The notes under the pieces: generated by a model
The model's database searches: none
Seen by the model: the letters and a program-made list of their open reading frames with translations, nothing else
Told to the model about the DNA's origin: nothing
Shown: positions 49,852 through 60,124 of the stretch, in pieces
Numbering within the stretch: the stretch's first letter is position 1
Layout: each line of letters starts with the position of its first letter
Program-made: the position numbers and the translations under genes
NCBI RefSeq assembly: GCF_016906535.1
Contig: NC_057385.1
Coordinates: 2,790,001 to 2,854,000 of the forward strand
From: Rhizoctonia solani
Taxonomy: Eukaryota; Basidiomycota; Agaricomycetes; Cantharellales; Ceratobasidiaceae
Reading direction: 5' to 3'
DNA: 64,000 bases

Positions 49852-52800
49852 CTATAGCTCAGGCGAACTCCCTGGACCACGGTTCAATTCGAATGAGCTT
49901 TCTGAATCAAGTTTCGATCCGTGTTTTGACCCACCCTTCCTACCGCGTCGAGTGGGTTTAATATTGAGAGACGATTGGCTACTTCCCGGTACCATCGCCA
50001 CTCTCTCTGCAATTGGCGATTGTTGGTCTGAGCGGACTATCCCTTCAACCTCGGCAACATCATCAGAGGATGCCCGCCTCGGCGCTTCTTCCCCTGCTGC
50101 AGATGATGGATATCCAAGCCCAGGTGGCAAAACAGATACCGAGCTGGGGAGTTCGGCTACTGCAGACCTGGTCATGCTCGTGGCCTCAGACGGATCGATT
50201 TCCAAAATAGATGCCTCGGTTTGAAGGTAAGGCGGGGTGGTCAAGATCGGATTATTGCTAGATGGGAGTGTTCCTGGAGTGGGTGCGGTGTTCTCCGGAG
50301 ACGAGGCTTTAGACTCCAGCCACTTAGTAGAAAGCTCGTGCAATTTCTCTCGAAAAGCTGTTCGTTTTTCTTTGACTTGGTCGGTTTTCCATAGCTCATC
50401 ATAGCGACTCCCTACTTCTTTGGGTTTACGTTTCCTGCCCTAAATAATGCACGACCAGAATCATCGAAAACGACCCAAACACATGTGTGTTGACGACTTA
50501 CAGGCGGAAGAGCAATTATTTCTAGAGGGTTTGCATAAAATGCCTCGACATAGTGCAGAAGATAAACCCCGCAATCACACCAGTTTGGTTGTACCGGCAC
50601 CTAGCGACGAATGTCAGGATAGAATTCTACACAAAGTAACTAGGACGTACTGATAAATGTTTGTCATCGACAAATCCACCACTTGATCGAGTGTCCTTAA
50701 TGTCTACTACCTTTTTGTATCTTTCTTGAGCTTCGGCTTGAAGATATTCCCGAAGAATCCTAACGGTCCGAGCATGTTTGCCTCCGAGTGAGTCTAGTAT
50801 CAGTATCCACGTCTTATGACTATCATAATCATTATAATTAGCGGAGATAGCAGAGTGCATTGATATCACGGTACGCACGATCCGTCGGCTTTTGTTGTAT
50901 CACTATCTTCGTCCGCATTTATCATCTCGACTTCTGGTAGACCTTCTGATTTGGGGTCTACAACCACCACATCTTGCTGAGATTCAGCGGGTGGGTGAAT
51001 CAATGGCCATTTTTCCAGATTGATCAGCCAGTTCGGCGTCGGTTTCCAGCTTTCCGGGTTCAGTAGGCGAGTCGGCGTCCATGACCACAGGCGATATTTC
51101 ATCCACGTCGAGTATATCACTTCCTGACGTTTGTTGCTCCGCTTTGGCCGTCGTGTCGGACGAGCGGGTCACCCTCGAAGGCTGCGCCGATGGTTGTGGG
51201 ATAGGCGCTTTCAGGACGTGCTCAGGAAAGCAAATAATTGCTAAATACCAGTGGAGACTGGAGCAAATTAGGTTCAGCAACCACCAAAATAGTTGATAAA
51301 CGCACTGCTCGTTAATTGGAATTATGATAAATTTCTTCGAAAAGAGATTAAATTTAGACGTCCATTTCTTGACACTGTTATAGTCGCATCCCTTACGTGG
51401 CCCGGCATCTAATTTTTTGAAAAAGAAAGAGCTGAATATATGTATTTGATCCACCAAATTAGGGTCTTTGTGCCTCAGATCATTGAGCCACATCCTGGAG
51501 GTGTACATTTTAGACCAAATACACACATCTCTGCTTCAATGCAACTTACTTCAGGCCTAACTCAATAAGGGTATCGTTGAGGAATTCACCTGGCTCTAAA
51601 CGAGCCAGCTCTCCTCGATTGATTGTGACAGATCCCGTTCCGGTAGGATGCACCAAGACACTGTCCATGATTAGCTCTCTCTGTCAAATAGAGCGAATTA
51701 TCAACGTACACTTCGTCAAGGTCTTCAACAACAATCGACTTCGGATCATTCGCTGAATCTCCTGGCTTTGAGCTGGATGCAGTAGATCGCGTCCTTGGTT
51801 TTGAAAGAGGCGACATTGTGCGAGCTCTTTGAAAGAATGAGAATAGAGATGAGTATAGATTCAATCAATATTTACCTGGAATCTATTGCAGGTTCGCGCT
51901 GGCGGGGGCTGTTGGTATCTTGGATTTTTGGTACGTGGAAAGTGAACTCGGAGCTTCGATCTGTTGCGTCTTTCACCAAAGCATCCATAGCTTTTTTCCT
52001 GATTAAACGATTTCAATACAATCCAGCCAGGCAATCTATGTACTTACCTTATAACATCCTTTTTCGTCCATTCAGCCATTCTTCGAATTAATGCTTTCCA
52101 AAGGTGGCGGATATCGGGATCGTCGGATCCAAAGAGATGCAGAAAAAAACGCTACTATCCCTAACCCAGCTGGAACGACTATAGTGTAGTAGTATTTAAA
52201 ATACTCTCGCAATATCCATAAATATACCTCTTCTCCAAGCCCGCTTGGCAGGCAACTGACTTGTGAGATGGATTATCCCAGAGATACGATTCGTCCTCAG
52301 CTGTATCTACCACCTAGAAGTAGGACTAATTGGTCAGGGAACTAGACTCTAAAAACGGAATCGCTCGACCTCGAACCGCTCAATATCACCCTCCATTATG
52401 CAAAAATCTTTGGGATGTAATCGTAGAGTATTCTTTAAACACAATCTTTAACATACTCCCACTAGCGGTTAGAGAATACGAGTCTCGGTTGGTGTTTGAC
52501 TCGTAATGTTTAGGGTCACAGTACCACTCCTGAATCTGGAAAGTCAATTCAAGCTGGCTTTGGTATGGCTTGGTCTCTCGCTGCTTCGTACGCTGCTGAG
52601 GCCTTTTTTCGGTCAACGGGAAAGCGCCTAAGCTTTGTATTTTGAGCTGCGAGGTCTGTAACACTGATAATATAGTAGATCCAATGAAATAGAGTATTGA
52701 ATCGCTTACCTGGGATTTTCCTGTTGATGTTAGCTTGCCCTGCATGCGGCCACTAATTTTCCCTTCCACGGGCTTGGGCCTTGTCGATCCTATGGATATA

Positions 52801-53842
52801 GGATGGCCCTTGCTCGTGGGACCGCTGGGCGCGGGCTTGCCCAAAGTTCCCCTAGTGACCTTGGTAAGAGGACTGGGTAGTTCCGCTGACTTTGGTGCAA
52901 GAAAACGATCCAGGTTAGGCTCGCTACGACCAGAGGATTGAATAGTCGAAGCAGATGGATTGGATTCGATCTTCCGGACAGCATCTTTTACCGTGCCTTC
53001 TTTGACAATTGAGAGCTCTTTAGACGTATTCGGGCCTTGCCTGTTTGCGGCAGGCGGGTCACACGCAACAATTTCGTCGTCGTCGCCATCGTCATCGACG
53101 TTGTTCTGGTGGAAAGCGTTGTCAATTGGATTAACCGTTTTACCAGAGCCTCCTATACAGTCCATAGGATCCAAATCCGACGAAGTGTGACCAACTGTTG
53201 GGGTCTCTGACTGCTTTGTCCTACGTTCTTGACGCTTTGGGGTATCAAGAGGTATCGAAGCAACTTCGAGCATCATCGAGAAAGAGAACGTTGCTTCATT
53301 GTCGCTCGCCCCGTCCATTTTATCATTGATCGCTTTTGATACGCTAGGCGACGATTGTTGAGTAGATAGAGAAGGCGGTTGACCATCGTGTGTCACTGGC
53401 CCAAGCTTAGGCTGAAGTGTATGTATGAAGTGCTCGAGTGCACTCACCTTTACCAAAAGGCTCATCTAAAAGTCCTGTCCTGGAAGAGAATGCTTTACTG
53501 CTAAGGCTTCCCTCGTATTTATTCGATCGATTATCCGTGAGCTTGATGGTTGAGCCATGATCCCTCTTCAAAGTTCTCGCATCATTAGCCCGGCGCTCCT
53601 GTAAATTGCTTTGACCTATTCCAGTGAATGGCCCTCTAATACCGGTGCGACGGCGGCTAGTTTCACCCGCACTGGCGTCATCCTCGCGTGACCTTGATGG
53701 TTATAACGGATTGCATCAATTATATACTTTTGTTTGGAAACGTATCCAACCTTTTCTTGCTACTATCGTGTGATAGATTGGCCGAGCCGTTCGAAGCACG
53801 GTGGAGAGCACCTATCACCTGTCTCTCCTCTCGAGTAGTCAT
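49852..53842 (-). CDS. Ulp2/SENP6-like SUMO protease (peptidase C48)
   Basis: Cysteine protease that removes SUMO chains; nuclear. It starts at ATG 53840-53842 in an exon that joins in phase across an intron at 53693-53750 to a Ser/Arg-rich N-terminus. A long low-complexity segment (53465-52700) precedes a PH-like N-terminal domain around LELTFQIQEWYCDP. The C48 domain begins with GELARLEPGEFLNDTLIELG and SRMWLNDLRHKDP. It continues with IHIFSSFFFKKL and HWYLAIICFPEH (catalytic His), an acidic insertion of about 100 residues, ILILDSLGGKHARTVRILRE (catalytic Asp), and QPNWCDCGVYLLHYVEAFY (Gln and catalytic Cys). The split catalytic domain is typical of Ulp2 rather than Ulp1. The tail is Ser/Pro-rich. 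Some internal exon ends are uncertain. Confidence 0.85.
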
Positions 53843-54238
53843 AGCTCTATTCAAATATTGTCGAAATTCGGTCGCACTCTGTTGTATCCTGACCGACTAA
53901 TAAAAGATGTTCAACACGAGGGTTTGCGAGTGGCTCATCAGCTGGGGAGTAGTTCAGGGACAGAATAGTGTGAAGTTTGGAACCACAACCCCGGGATGGG
54001 CGCTTATTGTAACACCGACAACAAAAACCGACCTCCAAGCTTTAGTGAACCATATTGTCAATACAAAAATACACTCTGGTTGTTATATTTACCTGTCCCT
54101 AATACAGGCGGCCTAAATTTTCCGTCTGTGATTTTAATTCGCCTTTATATATGTGTTCTGATAATTAGAGACATGATTTAGTACTGCTTGACAGCCAAAC
54201 TTCTAATCTTATTAAGTTTCAACCCATATATATAACGT
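53843..54238. promoter_or_regulatory. ULP2 upstream / ADR downstream spacer
   Basis: AT-rich 396 bp with no exon seen, between the ULP2 start and the ADR stop (both leftward). Confidence 0.35.
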
Positions 54239-55797
54239 TCATACCAGTACATCATTCAATGTCAAGGATTCCATCACTTCCTCCCAGGACATCCTTTCCC
54301 TTTCTTTACCTACTTCACCCCCTCGCCGAATTTCCTCATTATCAATCCGTTTCCAGTCGGAGTACGAGACTACCAATTTCCCGGCCTCTATTAGAGGTAG
54401 CGGCAAGCCAGGTTCACCCTTCAAGACAATCCCGTCCTTGGCTATCATTCCAGCTTCGGGCTGGTTATCAGGTACGGTATTTGCAGCTAGATTCTGCAAT
54501 TTTTTCGGCAACCGAGTATGCGTTCCACATGGTACTTGCGAGAACCCCTCGCGCACCGTTTGCGGCCCACCCACTCGCATACACGCCACGAACTGCTGTA
54601 CCATCTGCTCGAACTACTTGGCCGTCCACATGCCTGACTCGACCAAGACGCTCATCATGCCAGTCCGGGTGGACCGCTGGAGAACGATATCCAACTGAAG
54701 CAATAACAAGGTCTGTTGGTACCGTCTGAGTTTGGCCGGTTGGAACTGCCGAGAGAGAAGATGATAGGGAATTGAGGGAGTAGGTTATGCTTGTAGGTGT
54801 TATTCTCAACGGAGAACGAAGGAAGTCAAGAGACCAGGTCCTGGAAGCCGATGCAGCAACGGTAGATGATCCCTTTCGCATCAAATCTATTAGTCGAGTT
54901 TGTTGTCTTGATAGTCCTTCAGCGCCAATATCGAATAAGCTATGATCGATAGGATTCATTCCGACCCCTTCAAGATTCATCATTTCACGAACTTCTTTTG
55001 CGGTGAATGAAACCTGAGGAGGGGCACGGCGTCCTACGACTGATACATGCTGAACTTGCAGTTGTTCGAGAACTTCTAGAACACTTTGAGGAACATCATA
55101 GGGAGCTAATCGGGCGGGAGGTGAAAGTATCACGCGTGCGACATCTAGCGCGACGTTTCCGTGACCTATCACAGTGATATGTTTTGCTTTGATAAATTGC
55201 TCCAGTGGTATACGACTTTCGGGGTACGGATGCGATGTGTACCAATGAACAAAGTCAAGGGCGGAGGTAGGTTGAACCGATGAATCGTCTGCCAAAGTTG
55301 GAAGGAGCGGAGAGGAAGAGCCGTATGCAAGCAGAATATGGGTATAATGCCGAGCAAGCGTGGATAACGGCAGGTTTAGTGGTTGAGGATGCGATGGTAC
55401 TCGTCGCTCATCCTTGGTAGAGTTGGTAATCTGTCGGCCGAGATCCGAGGGAATGATCTGTACGTTTCCAAAGAATCTAAAACGAGGATCAAGAGCTGTT
55501 GCATCAAATTTATTTGTACAATTCTGTAACAACACACACGAGGCGAGTTCGCTGGCTAGGTCAGATTCACTAAGCAGAACGAGTAGTAGTTTCACTCGCC
55601 TTGACTTCCGGGTGATCGGGGGCAACTCCATATCGAACTAAACCATGTGGGGTCCATAGACGGTCATAAACATGTACTTGGGTGTCCTTAATTGCTGCAG
55701 GCAACTTGGACAAAACACGGGATGCGGCGTAGAAGGCGGAAGCTCCGCCCCCAATAATAGCAAGCTTTAGTGGCTGTGCCATAGAGTGAACAGGCAA
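54239..55797 (-). CDS. ARH1: NADPH:adrenodoxin (ferredoxin) oxidoreductase, mitochondrial
   Basis: FAD enzyme that passes electrons from NADPH to mitochondrial ferredoxin for Fe-S cluster and haem A synthesis. Two exons (55600-55797, 54239-55523). FAD site LAIIGGGASAFYAA, then HGLVRYGVAPDHPEVK. NADP site VIGHGNVALDVARVIL. Later RRAPPQVSFTAKEVREM, PTDLVIASVGYRSP and VYASGWAANGARGVLASTM, typical of the family. The intron at 55524-55599 uses a GC donor (GCGAGT). The frame changes near 54483-54497 after VAEKIAES, and the continuation NTVPDNQPEAGMIAKDGI matches the family's C-terminal part. Two start codons, 55797 and 55782, are possible; I see no obvious mitochondrial presequence. Confidence 0.88.
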
Positions 55798-56105
55798 CCT
55801 TTTCTTTCAGGTATGGTAAGGTGTTCAGGTAGCTAGTTATATCATCGTTCCAGTTTAAGTTCTCGGTCTCCGTTCACCCAATGATATAAGCAAACACACA
55901 CAAATACGTTTTGCAAGGGTAGATAAAGTGTAGTCGTTATGGCGTATTTAAGTAAGTGATTTAATACAATAGATACAATGTTTCGCATTGGGTCGCTGTG
56001 TTATAAGAGGTGGGTGCCAGTTCTAGCAACCGATCGGACTGGTGGTTCCAAATATTCATCAACGAAAAGGCTATCATTGGCCGAGGGACATCGCTTGTCT
56101 ACAGA
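55798..56105. other. intergenic ADR / Mit_KHE1
   Basis: Nothing coding seen; 308 bp upstream of the ADR start and beyond the next stop codon. Confidence 0.35.
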
Positions 56106-57199
56106 TTAGGACTCGGGTTTCGTATTGTCGAATTGACTTCTGGTCTTAGCTTGTTCAACTGCGCGTAGAAGCAAACGTTTTGCCTCTTTTGGCAGCGAAT
56201 AGGCATCGACAATGTGAGATATCGTGGAGGGATCGGGTAACAGCTGTGTAATGCTTGAATCATGTTCAATACCGTCATTTTCTGTGATAGCTCTTTGAGT
56301 TGCGCCAGGAAGTGCTCTTGAAGCATTTGAGTAGATGTTATCAAGGTCTTCTGATGGAACGGTTTGTATAGCCCCCTGGTTGGATAGCTCAAGGAGATAT
56401 GTGGAAGCCTTATGCGCTATAGTCACAAGCAAAGCTTAGTGTAAAATTATTATACGTTTGAGTGGACTTACCTTTCCAGTGTGTCCACGCTCTCCATACA
56501 CAGAAGAAAAATGGCAAATTTGGCATGATTGGGATAAGCATAAACGGTGCGGTAAAGGGTATCATTCCGACCCAAAACCACGTTTTTCGACGATGCAAGG
56601 GCGAGCGAGCCGCTAGCTGGTCCCGGAGATTGACTATTGGATCGATAGATGATATGAATGAGGGTGGGTATATCAAGGGTATCTAGACCAAGTATACAAA
56701 TTAGAATATCTTGACAAATCGCGAACTGGGTCACATACTGAAACGGTATGCGTTTTGGTCTGTTTCTCGGATAATTTCTTGCCTTCGCTTTCCTGTGTAC
56801 CCAGTTGTGAAATTTTGGGTCCGAGAGAGGTATCGATCGAGGCAAGTGCAAGCTCTTCGAAGTCAATTCTATCCACTATTTTCTCTCCATAGCTATGCAC
56901 TTTCAACTATAGATAGACGTATTGTCAATCAGAGTGTCGATCGAAGAAAACGCGCGGCGCAACTTGATGAATACCTTCCAGCCACCGGGCGCTTTCCCCC
57001 AATTACTCCACGTTTCCGATGCTTTCTCCTGTGCACGTTTTAACAGAGTTGGTGATTGCCCATTCGGTTCAGTTTTCTTAGGCATTTGAGCATAGTAGTA
57101 TATGAGAGGGTGTCGGTGACCTGATCGCCTGACCGAAAGATCCCTAGATTTTGTCAGGGGAAAAGCAAAAAGTCTCATAGATTTGGTAGGCTTTCCCAT
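56106..57199 (-). CDS. mitochondrial K+/H+ exchange-related protein (Mit_KHE1 family)
   Basis: Fungal mitochondrial inner-membrane protein family linked to K+/H+ exchange (yeast YDL183C-like). It starts at MGKPTKSMRLFAFPLTKS, then HPLIYYYAQMP and KRAQEKASETWSNWGKAPGG. The second exon has SYGEKIVDRIDFEELALASI, the third YPPSFISSIDPIVNLRDQLA followed by two hydrophobic stretches (WFWVGMIPFTAPFMLIPIMP and FFFCVWRAW). The last exon is a soluble tail, HIVDAYSLPKEAKRLLLRAV. Introns are canonical and frames match. An upstream in-frame ATG at 57260-57262 could extend it. The start lies 158 bp head to head with the next gene. Confidence 0.82.
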
Positions 57200-57357
57200 T
57201 GCAGACAGCAAGTCAGTTCGAGGGGGTGGGGTGAATGGAGGATGGATGTCACATGATGTCACTGGGACCCTGATCTACGAAGTTAACCAGGACCAAACAT
57301 ATCCAGAACCTACCCATCCTTAGCCACTTCAACTCTATCAACGCGTGTACGCCTACA

Positions 57358-58770
57358 ATGAAACTACAAATCATGAGTGATGCCCATATGCAAATCGACT
57401 GTGGTTTTGGGCGAGAGTACGGAAAATTTGACTTTCCTGCTGTCGCTCCGAACCTCGTACTGCTTGGGGGCATGGGGCGCATATGCGACGTCGAATTACA
57501 AGATTTCATTGTTCTCCAATTGACGCGCTTCGAGAATGTTTTCTATGTAATGGGACTAGATGAGTTTTATCAGTCTACCATAGTCAGTTTGATGTTGGTA
57601 CAGCTCTTTCTACTTTCTCATTGTTTCGTGTTTCAGACGATTGGACGCCAACAGATGCAAGATTTTGCAGAAAATCTCGTCAAAAACCCACCCAAGAAGC
57701 TACACAACGGCGAAAATATTGAAAGGCTTGGCAAATTACACTATTTGCATCGTACCCGTGTCGATATCGATGATATTACCCTCCTTGGGTGTACACTTTG
57801 GAGAGGCTGGAAGGAGGACTCAAATCATGCTCGCAGACTAGCAAGTGCCACTTATCGCCCTATCAAGGACTTCTATGCCGAAGAAGAAAAATTAGAGAGA
57901 GATCTTGATATGATTTGGCTTCAATCCCAACTGGAGGCTTGTGCGAATGGCAGGCCAACCTCTCCAGCATCCGAAAAGGATTCCACGGTGCCGCCAGAAC
58001 AATCCTCCACAATGGACGAGGGTGATATTTATGATGATGTTGAAATGTCGCCCCCTGGCGACTCACTTGGAAGTCAAACATTCAAAGACGCTCCATCGAC
58101 TGGCAAAACACCTCTCGAGTCATCAGGATCTGAATCAGTTATAACTTCCTCATCCCCCAAATACCAGGGACCTCCTCGCCGGGTCGTTATCCTTACAGCG
58201 CAACCTCCCACTTTCAAGCGCACTGCGATTCTAGGAATTGGACCGCCCAAGGGCGAACAGACAGAGGAAGCGGTAGTCCTACTCAAGGATCGACAGTGCT
58301 GGGCGCTGGATGATGCTCATGGGGCTGGTGTCATAGTCAACTCGCCTCTTAACGGAAATGATGAGCCTAGGTTACAACAAGTGGACAGTGCGCAGATTAA
58401 AGTCGAAAAGATGGACACTGATGTGCACCAAGTGCAACCTTGCGGGCATGGAGGCGGTTCAACCCAGGATCCGTATCGCCCTCCGGGGGTTGCGCTGTGG
58501 GCGTTCGGATATACTGGCTGGTCGTGCGATACTAATTATAAAGTGCGTGCGACAATGACTCCTGATAGTGACCAAAAAGGCAAGAAATTGGAGGTACCGG
58601 CTGGGGGGTCATCTGAATACAGTCGATGTTCTCAATGTAACAGGGCTTCGGCGCCCATTCGACTGCTCAGTAACCAGCGTGGTCACCAATGGGAACGGAA
58701 TCCTGTGCCCTACGTTGATGTGCCGCCTATTTGGAGGGCATTCGATGAAGCGTTGGTGGTCGATGTGTAA
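57358..58770 (+). CDS. calcineurin-like metallophosphoesterase family, degenerate active site
   Basis: Fungal metallophosphoesterase-fold protein. Motif I, MKLQIMSDAH, is preserved. Motif II reads LVLLGGMG where active members have LGDIG, and motif III reads YVMGLDEFY where active members have GNHE. Two metal ligands are therefore lost. The frame is open through 57583-57636, but this 54-bp in-frame segment has GT-AG ends and is probably an intron (QSTI joined to TIGRQQ). LLGCTLWRGW follows. The rest is a long acidic, Ser/Pro-rich insertion, then VVILTAQPPTF and a late block, PYRPPGVALWAFGYTGWSCD, that corresponds to the usual HTH/GHTH C-terminal motif region, here without the His pair. Probably a pseudo-enzyme. 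Confidence 0.7.
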   Translation: MKLQIMSDAHMQIDCGFGREYGKFDFPAVAPNLVLLGGMGRICDVELQDFIVLQLTRFENVFYVMGLDEFYQSTIVSLMLVQLFLLSHCFVFQTIGRQQMQDFAENLVKNPPKKLHNGENIERLGKLHYLHRTRVDIDDITLLGCTLWRGWKEDSNHARRLASATYRPIKDFYAEEEKLERDLDMIWLQSQLEACANGRPTSPASEKDSTVPPEQSSTMDEGDIYDDVEMSPPGDSLGSQTFKDAPSTGKTPLESSGSESVITSSSPKYQGPPRRVVILTAQPPTFKRTAILGIGPPKGEQTEEAVVLLKDRQCWALDDAHGAGVIVNSPLNGNDEPRLQQVDSAQIKVEKMDTDVHQVQPCGHGGGSTQDPYRPPGVALWAFGYTGWSCDTNYKVRATMTPDSDQKGKKLEVPAGGSSEYSRCSQCNRASAPIRLLSNQRGHQWERNPVPYVDVPPIWRAFDEALVVDV

Positions 58771-59191
58771 TTTTTTTGTCATCTGAATCCGTCTTAGTTA
58801 TTGTGCAATCGGCGGCGGTTACTTTTGTACTCTTAGGTTCTCGATTTTATTGCGATGCTTAGCTCCTTTTGAGTAAGTTCATGTGGCCTGCTTGCCCCAA
58901 ATGTAAAACATACTATATATGCAGTGTAGTGGACGTACAACTTCAACGAAGGCAGACTTTTGTCCTTCTAAGAATAATTACATATATATTAGATCGCCTA
59001 ATATGGTTTCAGCCACCAAGCGTATAAAGCCTTCCCAAACTGGTACTGTGTGCGGCTCGGCCAAGCTTCTGCACTAGTGTAATCCTGGACGTAAATGAAT
59101 TTGAAATTATATAAGCCATGCTCTCGAGAACAACCACAACCGTGTTTTCAAGCCTCTTACCCGTATAGCTTAACTTACAGAAGCATCAACT
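58771..59191. other. intergenic before PDCD5
   Basis: No exon in 421 bp; probably the 3' UTR of one gene and promoter of the next. Confidence 0.4.
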
Positions 59192-59782
59192 ATGGATGAC
59201 TCAGAGCTTGCCGCGATTCGTGCCGCACGTCTCAACCAACTTCAGCAACAAGCTGGCGGCTCAGGCGGATCAATGCCAGCGGGCGGTTTCTCGGGCGCAA
59301 AGTCCGGTGAGGGCGCGAGCGATGAGGGTCAGCAATCAGAAGATCAGATGAAGAGGGATTTGTTGGCTACTGTGCTAGACTCTTCTGCACGAGAGCGCTG
59401 TAAGTAAACGGTGAGTCGAGTTGGGGACCTTGCATAATAATGAATTTCTTCCAGTGGCACGGATCTCTCTAGTTCGTCCGGCGCTATCCGGTCAAATCGA
59501 GCAGATGTTACTACGAATGGCGCAGATGGGGCAGCTACGTGGTCGTGTGACAGAGCAGCAGCTTATCGGCCTGCTTGAACAGTGTGTTGGGGAAATAGAG
59601 CATGCCGTTCCGCTCCCTGTCTGACTGAATGAGTAGGCCGAGGAATCACAGGGAAAGGCTGCTCCGAAGAAGGTGGTTGTGAGTAAAATGTTTACATTTA
59701 CATAAATACAATAATGAATCACTTCTGTCTTCTGCAGTACCAGCGAAGGAAGGAGCTTGATGACGATGACTTTGATTTGTGA
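59192..59782 (+). CDS. PDCD5-family DNA-binding protein
   Basis: Small helical protein of the PDCD5/TFAR19 family (yeast YMR074C); animal homologues act in chromatin and tubulin folding. Three or four exons. Family marks: MDDSELAAIRAARLNQLQQQ, KRDLLATVLDSSARERLARI, VRPALSGQIEQMLLRMAQMG and QLIGLLEQ, then KKVVYQRRKELDDDDFDL. The exon ending near 59582 needs one more G at the AG/GT donor to stay in frame with the last exons. A Gly/Ser-rich linker replaces the usual EEQ stretch after the first helix. Family assignment is firm. Confidence 0.87.
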
Positions 59783-60124
59783 TTTACAGAGACTAGGCAG
59801 TGGATAGGGCGCCGGGTCTGTTATCGCTGTGTGTATGCGATAGTATTTCATACTAAATCAAACTATGCATTACAAGTTGCACTCGTACTACATCTCGCGA
59901 TGCTATGCGCATTTTAATTTAAATTATTACAATCTGACCTTGGGTGGTGGGGGCTGCGCACGGACCACTTGTAGACAGGATCCGCGGAAAGCTGTGTGCC
60001 CCTGATCATGACTTCCTGTTGCGGTCCTTGTTGTGCTCGACGTTCTCCTTGCATCTGCGTTGGTTGCATTTGTGCATAGTCTTACATCTAGTATCCAGCT
60101 GTATCGTTACCCGACAGATTTGCT
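59783..60124. other. spacer PDCD5 / NOT4
   Basis: No exon in 342 bp; NOT4 promoter expected here. Confidence 0.35.

Noticed and set aside
53714..53842. ATG at 53714-53716 as the ULP2 start
   Set aside because: It is out of frame with the next exon and lies inside an intron; the ATG at 53840-53842 joins in phase.
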